NCBI GenBank assembly: GCA_002437435.1
Contig: DJPV01000047.1
Location: 1-54,972, forward strand
From: Lachnospiraceae bacterium UBA6403
GTDB taxonomy: Bacteria > Bacillota > Clostridia > Lachnospirales > Lachnospiraceae
Direction of reading: 5' to 3'
DNA length: 54,972 nt
A program made the translations under genes and the position numbers. Under the pieces are notes generated by a model. That model saw only the letters and a list, made by a program, of their open reading frames with translations, ran no database searches and had not been told where the DNA came from. How positions within the stretch are numbered: the first letter of the stretch is position 1; each line of letters starts with the position of its first letter. Below are positions 49,352 to 54,972 of the stretch, one piece after another.

Positions 49352-50473
49352 TTATATAGTCTCCTGCATCAATTTTTCCAGAAAAGTGCACAGATCCTTT
49401 GAAGCTTCCCGGTTGATCTCCTCATGCTGCCGCTCGATCATCTTCTCGCGGGTTTCAGGATCACTGATATCATCCAATGCTTTTGTGAGTTCATGCCTTG
49501 TCCGGCCGATCGTCAGGCTCATTCCCCGCTTCTTAAACTGTTTTCTGTTCCTGCTCTCACAACCTGGGATTGGTACAGTCTGGATAAACGGTGTTCCAAC
49601 TACTGCAGCCTCTGTCGATGACAGCCCTCCCGGTTTTGAAAAATAGCAATCACAAAGTCTTAAGCAGGCTTCCATCTGCTCTGTATAACGCATTAAAATG
49701 ATCCGGTTGCCATACCGTCTGTCCAGTTTCTCATAAAGTGCTTCATAATTACCGCAAAGCACAATGATCCTCATGTCTGATGTACCCTTATACTGATGAA
49801 GCAGCATAGAAACCATACGGCTTACCGCGCCTGCACCGATGCTTCCACCGGATACCAGAATGTATCGCTTTCTCGCATCCAGTCCAAGTCTTTCTGCCGC
49901 TTCCTCTCTGGTCATCTCTGTCCGGAACCGCTCAGATACCGGAATCCCAAATGGATGGATTTTCTCCTCCGGGATACCCCGGTCTACAAATTCCTGTTCC
50001 AGAGATTTCATCGGTATAATATAAGCATCACACTCCGTCTCCTCTGTAAACGGTATACAGGTATAATCCGTCGCTATAAATATGGACTTTGGCAGGTCGA
50101 CCTGACGGTCACGAAGCACTGTTATCATCTCCGCCGGATACAGATGTGTCGTAACTATAATATCAAAATAATGATCCTTAAGGTACTCCAACAGACATTC
50201 TGCCGCCTTCCGGTTAAAGAAATAAACCGGAGAACGTACCGGAAGCTTTCGATACAGATTTCCTAACTGATAGGCTGTGCCAAACAAATGTGGTGCCCGC
50301 TGTGCCGTATGAATATAAATCTGGTCGATCACTTCTGCCTTTTTCTTACTTCTAAGCAGATACGGATTCATCACTTCCGCATGATGTCCGGCTCTTTCCA
50401 GTGCTTCTTTTACTGCGTATGCCGCAGAATTATGTCCTCCACCTGTTCCACAGGTTAAAATCAATGCATCCAT
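49352..50473 (-). CDS. MGDG-synthase/UgtP-like glycosyltransferase
   Basis: A 373-residue GT28-family enzyme related to plant monogalactosyldiacylglycerol synthase and bacterial UgtP. The N-terminal domain starts LILTCGTGGGHNSAAYAVKEAL, with TTHLYPAEM and FIATDYTC. The C-terminal nucleotide-sugar half has LVSGGSIGAGAVS and FSKPGGLSSTEAAVVGTPFI. These enzymes transfer sugars to diacylglycerol or related lipids at the cytoplasmic face. Its start overlaps the PlsY-like gene by 13 nt, so both proteins are made together. The sugar and acceptor are not predictable. Confidence 0.87.
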   Translation of the reverse strand: MDALILTCGTGGGHNSAAYAVKEALERAGHHAEVMNPYLLRSKKKAEVIDQIYIHTAQRAPHLFGTAYQLGNLYRKLPVRSPVYFFNRKAAECLLEYLKDHYFDIIVTTHLYPAEMITVLRDRQVDLPKSIFIATDYTCIPFTEETECDAYIIPMKSLEQEFVDRGIPEEKIHPFGIPVSERFRTEMTREEAAERLGLDARKRYILVSGGSIGAGAVSRMVSMLLHQYKGTSDMRIIVLCGNYEALYEKLDRRYGNRIILMRYTEQMEACLRLCDCYFSKPGGLSSTEAAVVGTPFIQTVPIPGCESRNRKQFKKRGMSLTIGRTRHELTKALDDISDPETREKMIERQHEEINREASKDLCTFLEKLMQETI

Positions 50474-51078
50474 AAAAAACCTACCTTAAAGCGTTCCCGT
50501 GTCTCTGCACTATAGTGAAGACGCAGGCACACGATCACGGTAATTATAAAAAATGCAGTCTTGACTGCGATCAGATCTCCGGTAAAACAAAGCACGATAA
50601 ATGCAACTACATAAGAGATCAACGTTCTGTAAAAATGAGGCTGTATCCTTATGACCAGAGAAAAGAATATAAAGCAGATGGCAAGTGCCAGTGTAGGCTC
50701 AAGTGCCGGAAATAACGCAAGCAATACACCAAATGTAACTGCGATCCCCTTCCCGCCCCGAAACCGGTACATAACCGGAAAGATATGACCGACAACCGGT
50801 GCGATCAATACAGGTATCTCATACAATGAATAAAATGCATTGTCTCCAGTCACATACATATACAAAAATACAGGTAAAAATCCTTTTAACAGATCACAGA
50901 TCAAGGTCAATGTTCCACACCAGAAGCCCCCCTGTTCATATGCATTTGCAGTCCCGGGGTTCTGATCCCGGCTGTTTGAGACAACATCTGTCTTTCCTAT
51001 GAGTTTTCCCCATATTCTGGCAAATAATACATCTCCGGACAGATATCCCAGCAGTGTAAATATCACTATTCTAATCAT
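50461..51078 (-). CDS. Divergent PlsY-like membrane acyltransferase
   Basis: A 205-residue membrane protein with about six hydrophobic helices. PlsY moves acyl groups from acyl-phosphate to glycerol 3-phosphate. The second motif GHIFPVMYRFRGGKGIAVTFG is intact. The first, normally GSGNxGxTNxxR, reads RDQNPGTANAYE here, losing the Ser-Gly-Asn start and the Arg. The third, near RHxxNxxRL, is also altered (LHYSAETRERFK). I therefore regard it as a PlsY paralogue with changed substrate, probably serving the downstream glycosyltransferase. True PlsY activity is not excluded. Confidence 0.75.
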   Translation of the reverse strand: MIRIVIFTLLGYLSGDVLFARIWGKLIGKTDVVSNSRDQNPGTANAYEQGGFWCGTLTLICDLLKGFLPVFLYMYVTGDNAFYSLYEIPVLIAPVVGHIFPVMYRFRGGKGIAVTFGVLLALFPALEPTLALAICFIFFSLVIRIQPHFYRTLISYVVAFIVLCFTGDLIAVKTAFFIITVIVCLRLHYSAETRERFKVGFLWMH

Positions 51079-51098
51079 ATTTTATCTCCGAAAATTAG

Positions 51099-52043
51099 TT
51101 ATTCATAAAAGGACTGCATGATTGCATCCACAACTTCCTCTTCAGACTTTCGACCATACAGATAATAGTCTGCATTTGCTTTAAATGAATCATATATGTT
51201 TTCTTTCTCAAATACTGGCGGAAGAATATCTAACCGATCTGCATTCTGTTCTCTCTTGTCGTCTGCGAGTTTCTCATAACCAACCAGCCTGCCTGCTTCT
51301 CTGGTAAAAGAATCAATTGGCATAATAACCTTTCCATTCACAAGTCTGGCGTAAAAATCAAGCATAGCCCCAACATCCTCACTGGTCACTGTAAGTTTTC
51401 CAGATGCATCTGTCAAGTCTTTACCGGTTGTCTGAACATAGTAAGCATCCACCAGCAAAAATGCCTGTTTCTCTGTTACGCCAAGTGTGTATACATCATC
51501 CTTCCTCATGACTTCAGCAGCATGAAAAAGCTCGTCCCATGTAGTCGGAACATCAAGGCAATATTTGTCATAAATCGTTTTATTAAAATAAAAGATCGAT
51601 GTATTAAATGAAATCGGAATTGCATTCAGTTTTCCAATTTTTATACCAAACGCCAGCTCATCCTTTGTGTAATTATCGAGGTTTACATGGTCAGCAACCT
51701 CATAAAAATCATAAAATCCTGTTCCATCTGTCGAATATTCATCCAGCCAGGAATAATTAATCAGCATAACATCCGGTGTATTTTTAGATTTCATATAGAT
51801 ATGCATCCTGTTTTCATATCCTGACCAGCTGCTGTATTTACACTCTACATCTATTCTGCCATTCTGTTCATTTTCAAATTCATCAATTTCACTTAATGTG
51901 TATGCATTTCTGTCATCATTTCCCCACCACGAATATGTAATACTGACTGATGGTTCCGATATTACCTGTTCTGTCTTTGCGGAGCACCCACAGACCTGCA
52001 CGATAAGCAGACTACAAATCAACAATACTGCTATTTTCTTCAT
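51099..52043 (-). CDS. Extracellular solute-binding lipoprotein, shortened
   Basis: Resembles family 1 solute-binding proteins of sugar ABC transporters. It has a lipoprotein signal ending VCGC near residue 20, then ITYSWWGNDDRN, EFENEQNGRIDVE and a middle SFNTSIFYFNKTIYDKY followed by VPTTWDELFHAAEVM. It ends with a normal-looking C-terminus (DYYLYGRKSEEEVVDAIMQSF). At 314 residues it is about 100 short, and the second lobe after LDFYARLVNGK is mostly missing. No permease or ATPase genes are near. I start it at ATG 52043; an earlier ATG overlaps the GGDEF gene but adds a charged stretch before the signal. Confidence 0.7.
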   Translation of the reverse strand: MKKIAVLLICSLLIVQVCGCSAKTEQVISEPSVSITYSWWGNDDRNAYTLSEIDEFENEQNGRIDVECKYSSWSGYENRMHIYMKSKNTPDVMLINYSWLDEYSTDGTGFYDFYEVADHVNLDNYTKDELAFGIKIGKLNAIPISFNTSIFYFNKTIYDKYCLDVPTTWDELFHAAEVMRKDDVYTLGVTEKQAFLLVDAYYVQTTGKDLTDASGKLTVTSEDVGAMLDFYARLVNGKVIMPIDSFTREAGRLVGYEKLADDKREQNADRLDILPPVFEKENIYDSFKANADYYLYGRKSEEEVVDAIMQSFYE

Positions 52044-52080
52044 ATTCTTGTACCTGTCAGATCTATCTCTAACCTGTTGT

Positions 52081-52782
52081 TTATATTTCTTCATACCAGT
52101 TCAGCTGATTTTTTCCATTCTCTTTTGATATATAAAGTGCCTTATCAGCCTTTTTATACATCTCATTACAATTTAATTCCGTTCGTTTAACTGATATATA
52201 CGCGCCTGCCGACAATGACAGATCACATTCCCTGTATGTTTCACAAAATGCCTGTCGAAAAAGTTCAAACAATCTCTGTATATCCTGCTCTACCATTGTC
52301 CTCACCTGTTCGATCGTTTCATCTGTCCGTTCCAGATATACGGTAAATTCGTCACCGCCCATACGTCCGACAACTGCATACTCTGAGAAAACATCACTAA
52401 ATAACTCTGCAGAATGTTGCAACACATAATCTCCTGCGTTATGTCCCAGCGTATCATTCACCTTTTTAAAATTATCCATATCCATCATGATCAGATTTTC
52501 CTCTCCGATCAATTGATAATTATCATATCCGGTTGTGACATCTGCAATTACATCAACTGCATTTTTCCCAATACTTTTTTCATCGTCCGGATACAGGATA
52601 TTATAATCTTCATCTACCAGATAAGACTGAAGCTCACTTATACTGTCAGATGCAGTCAATGCGTCACTGAGTTCCCTGCTGTAAAATGCCGCGATCAATA
52701 TTGTCTTTGCCTTAAATTTTCGTATCTGAATCTCCGTTTTTGTATTTTCTGAAAATGCCATTTCCCACATTAAAACTGACAC
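52081..52782 (-). CDS. GGDEF-domain protein, probably eroded
   Basis: The C-terminal half is a diguanylate cyclase domain: IMMDMDNFKKVNDTLGHNAGDYVL with metal-binding Asp, VGRMGGDEFTVYL with intact GGDEF, and YKKADKALYISKENGKN. The beginning of the GGDEF domain (the DxLTGLxNR stretch) is missing. The N-terminus has a piece like the end of an extracellular Cache sensor (VDEDYNILYPDDEKSIGKNAVDV), but no transmembrane helix or HAMP joins the two. The start (GTG 52782 or ATG 52770) has no good ribosome-binding site. I read it as an internally deleted, likely inactive gene. Confidence 0.6.
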   Translation of the reverse strand: MSVLMWEMAFSENTKTEIQIRKFKAKTILIAAFYSRELSDALTASDSISELQSYLVDEDYNILYPDDEKSIGKNAVDVIADVTTGYDNYQLIGEENLIMMDMDNFKKVNDTLGHNAGDYVLQHSAELFSDVFSEYAVVGRMGGDEFTVYLERTDETIEQVRTMVEQDIQRLFELFRQAFCETYRECDLSLSAGAYISVKRTELNCNEMYKKADKALYISKENGKNQLNWYEEI

Positions 52783-52845
52783 ACTACAACTTTCATTCTA
52801 TGCCGAACCGCGTATGTTCTATACCTATACAGCCCGGATAAAATT

Positions 52846-52873
52846 ATTATACTCAATTTTTCTGATATGGCAA
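52846..52873 (-). promoter_or_regulatory. Promoter upstream of the GGDEF gene
   Basis: Minus-strand -35 TTGCCA (52873-52868), 16-nt spacer, perfect -10 TATAAT (52851-52846). It shows that the eroded gene pair still has an apparent promoter. Confidence 0.65.
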
Positions 52874-52883
52874 ATAAATCCTT

Positions 52884-54233
52884 TTATAGCAGAATGTGTT
52901 TTTTCCAGATTCCAAATTGGTAGAATAAAAATGATATGATGGCCCCAACAGCTGTCGCAATCGGTATAGCTATCGCTATTCCACTTATACCAAGTCCACA
53001 AATAAACGCCAGAACATAGGCTAACGGAATACGAACGATAAATGCAGATATCATATTTGTGACCAGTGTGATCCAGCCATTTCCAGTTGCGGTTGAGACG
53101 GTATTAAAAGACATGATAAATGGAAGTCCCACATATTCAAACGAAAAAGCAAAGATATACGACAGACCATAAGTCAGGACATCTTCTTTTACGCCAAACA
53201 GATGAAATATCTGCTCCGGGAATATATGCATCAACGTAAATACGACCAAAGACACGGCAATACAGAGAACCAAACAACAGTGCATAGTCTTTGATGATCG
53301 TTTCACATCCTTCTTTCCCATATTCTGGGCGATCATGGCAGATGCTGCCGAGCTGATCGCTGCCTCCGGAAGGATTGCAAATCCATTGAAATTATTTACA
53401 ATTCCTGCTGCAGCCGATGCTGCTACACCACCTGCCCTGTTAATGAAAGTCGTCAGAATCAAAAAGGAAAAATTTGTACCAACCATCTGAATACTTAGCG
53501 GCAATCCGGTACGGAGCAGCGTACGGAATTCTTCTTTTACAAAATGAAAAGAAGCCGGTTTGAAATCGAACATAAAACCATGATGTTTTAAATATATTAT
53601 ACAAAATAACATCGAACAGCCCTGTGCAAATACAGTTGCAACAGCAGCACCACCGGCTCCCAAATGGAATCCGGCAACCAAGATTAGATCCAGAATAATA
53701 TTGATCACACACGCGATAATAACAAAGACCATCGGTGTTCGACTGTCACCAAGCCCTCGCATAATTGCGCTCAATGAATTATAACCATAAATAAATAATA
53801 GGCCCAAAGTACAAATTAACAAATATTGTTCTGCCTGTGAAAATGCTTCTTCTGGTGTATCAAGTAACCGGAGTAACGGCTGTTTAAATATAAATAACAA
53901 CACCATAAATACTGCTGCCATAACTGTCAATGTAATAAGTAATGTACTGATCGCCCCATTAATCTTATCCTTACGCTTTGATCCCAGATAGTTTCCAAGC
54001 ATCACAGTTCCTCCACCCGATAGTCCCGATGCAAGATTTGTCAGTATCACAAGCACCTGTCCTCCGATATTAGCTGCCGATATGGAATTTGTTCCACCAA
54101 AATGACCTAAAATAATCAGATCCATCAGGCTATATAAGGACTGGATCAAATTACTGATAAAAAATGGCACGGCAAACCATACAAGCTGCTTCCAGATATT
54201 TCCTTTTGTAAGATCATGTTCAAATGTACTCAT
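52884..54233 (-). CDS. MATE family efflux transporter
   Basis: A 449-residue multidrug and toxin extrusion antiporter with 12 predicted transmembrane helices in two related halves. The first half begins GNIWKQLVWFAVPFFISNLIQSLYSLMDLIILGHFGG (in parts); the second has SIQMVGTNFSFLILTTFINRAGG. It uses a sodium or proton gradient to export organic cations and drugs. GAGG lies about 11 nt before the ATG. Its gene follows the Vat-type acetyltransferase gene by 65 nt on the same strand, and both could be cotranscribed. Substrate is unknown. Confidence 0.92.
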   Translation of the reverse strand: MSTFEHDLTKGNIWKQLVWFAVPFFISNLIQSLYSLMDLIILGHFGGTNSISAANIGGQVLVILTNLASGLSGGGTVMLGNYLGSKRKDKINGAISTLLITLTVMAAVFMVLLFIFKQPLLRLLDTPEEAFSQAEQYLLICTLGLLFIYGYNSLSAIMRGLGDSRTPMVFVIIACVINIILDLILVAGFHLGAGGAAVATVFAQGCSMLFCIIYLKHHGFMFDFKPASFHFVKEEFRTLLRTGLPLSIQMVGTNFSFLILTTFINRAGGVAASAAAGIVNNFNGFAILPEAAISSAASAMIAQNMGKKDVKRSSKTMHCCLVLCIAVSLVVFTLMHIFPEQIFHLFGVKEDVLTYGLSYIFAFSFEYVGLPFIMSFNTVSTATGNGWITLVTNMISAFIVRIPLAYVLAFICGLGISGIAIAIPIATAVGAIISFLFYQFGIWKKHILL

Positions 54234-54298
54234 GTCTGTATTTACCTCTTTTGTAATTAAAATGGTTAATATTCTTTATTTAAGCGATGTTTTTGTTT

Positions 54299-54928
54299 CT
54301 AAGTCATATGCTCCAACGCACATATATTTCCAGACTGTATCGCCTGAATATTCTTCTTAATTTGTTCTTCTTTCCAGTTCCACCATCTGATTTCTTCAAG
54401 TTTCTTGATCGTCTCTTCATCAAATCGTTTACGGATTGGCTTTGCCGGTACTCCTCCGACAACCGTATACGGTGGTACATCTTTTGTTACCACAGCACGA
54501 GTGCATATAATAGCACCATCACCGATTGTTACACCAGACAAAATAACTGCTTCATAACCAATCCACACATCATTTCCAATTACAATATCGCCCTTATTGT
54601 CCCATGCATCACAGATATCCTTTGCATTCAATTCCCATTCCTCAAAGAAAACAGGAAACGGATATGTAGATACTGATTTCATTGCATGATTTGCACTTGT
54701 AAATAAAAACTTTGCTCCACAAGCAATAGAACAGAATTTCCCAATTTTCAACTTATCCTTATTAACAGGATAATGATACAAAACATTGTTTTTTTCAAAA
54801 TCAACCGGATCATGTACAAAATCGTTGTACATTGTATAATCCCCTACCTCGATATTAGGGTTATTGATAACATTTTTCAGATAAACGATCTGTTTATCAA
54901 ATGTCCTTGGAAAAATTATATCTTTCAT
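54299..54928 (-). CDS. Vat/CatB-type xenobiotic O-acetyltransferase
   Basis: A 209-residue left-handed beta-helix (hexapeptide) acetyltransferase. Family features are [40 protein letters not shown] (with the catalytic His in ANHAMKS), then [49 protein letters not shown] (given in parts) as the hexapeptide region. Length fits Vat streptogramin A acetyltransferases. Chromosomal relatives in Clostridia need not confer resistance, so drug inactivation is unproven. I chose ATG 54928, with AGGAGG 6 nt upstream. Confidence 0.88.
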   Translation of the reverse strand: MKDIIFPRTFDKQIVYLKNVINNPNIEVGDYTMYNDFVHDPVDFEKNNVLYHYPVNKDKLKIGKFCSIACGAKFLFTSANHAMKSVSTYPFPVFFEEWELNAKDICDAWDNKGDIVIGNDVWIGYEAVILSGVTIGDGAIICTRAVVTKDVPPYTVVGGVPAKPIRKRFDEETIKKLEEIRWWNWKEEQIKKNIQAIQSGNICALEHMT

Positions 54929-54972
54929 TTTCTGCCTCCTGTCATCCAAAAGGTAGTGTCAAATTTACTACC

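Overview
The window reads as chromosome of a low-to-mid GC anaerobic Firmicute, most likely of the family Lachnospiraceae (class Clostridia). This is inferred from gene order (yicC-gmk-rpoZ ... def-fmt-rsmB-rlmN-stp-prkC-rsgA-rpe-thiN; pyrH-frr-uppS-cdsA-dxr-rseP-ispG-polC; cysS-mrnC-rlmB-sigH), a Gram-positive PolC, a PASTA kinase/phosphatase pair, a meso-DAP-type MurE, and Lachnospiraceae-type families such as DUF5688 and a SEC-C protein. Almost every gene is on the minus strand. No CRISPR array, transposase, prophage or rRNA was seen.

Layout, left to right: a cut-off ComEC-like metallo-beta-lactamase lipoprotein and the sigH-rlmB-mrnC-cysS block (1-4229); tRNA-Glu(CUC) with two good promoters and a 190-nt rod-shaped RNA candidate that looks like 6S RNA (4355-4780); the polC-ispG-rseP-dxr-cdsA-uppS-frr-pyrH operon, read from a clear promoter at about 15.65 kb; an LCP cell-wall ligase and a HAD phosphatase (15.8-18.0 kb); two convergent RlmH-family genes and a sodium:solute symporter (18.2-20.4 kb); a plus-strand Na/phosphate cotransporter (20.7-22.7 kb); the long yicC-to-thiN housekeeping operon (22.8-37.6 kb); rqcH and glgA; a small plus-strand DUF1292 gene; a DNA-repair and regulation group (PcrA-like helicase, SEC-C protein, small membrane protein, RarA, receiver, TetR); DUF5688, hisC, a PlsY-like/MGDG-synthase-like pair, an eroded GGDEF and solute-binding pair, a MATE pump and a Vat-type acetyltransferase.

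The observation I rank highest is at 18175-19015. Two convergent genes, overlapping by 17 nt, both belong to the RlmH (SPOUT 23S rRNA m3-pseudouridine methyltransferase) family. The minus-strand copy keeps the SAM-binding knot but has lost the family's C-terminal tyrosine/YHK tail and the N-terminal EYxKRL motif. The plus-strand copy keeps the EYxKRL motif and the YRA...YHK tail but has lost the knot. Because homodimeric RlmH builds a composite active site from both protomers, this pattern suggests an obligate heterodimer formed by complementary loss. Other points worth a look are the 6S-like RNA, terminator-like hairpins inside two essential operons, a divergent PlsY paralogue fused by overlap to a glycolipid-type glycosyltransferase, and several perfect palindromes at promoters.

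Start sites were chosen from ribosome-binding-site spacing, so several genes begin a little downstream of the longest open frame. All family assignments are from motifs read by eye; no database search was possible.
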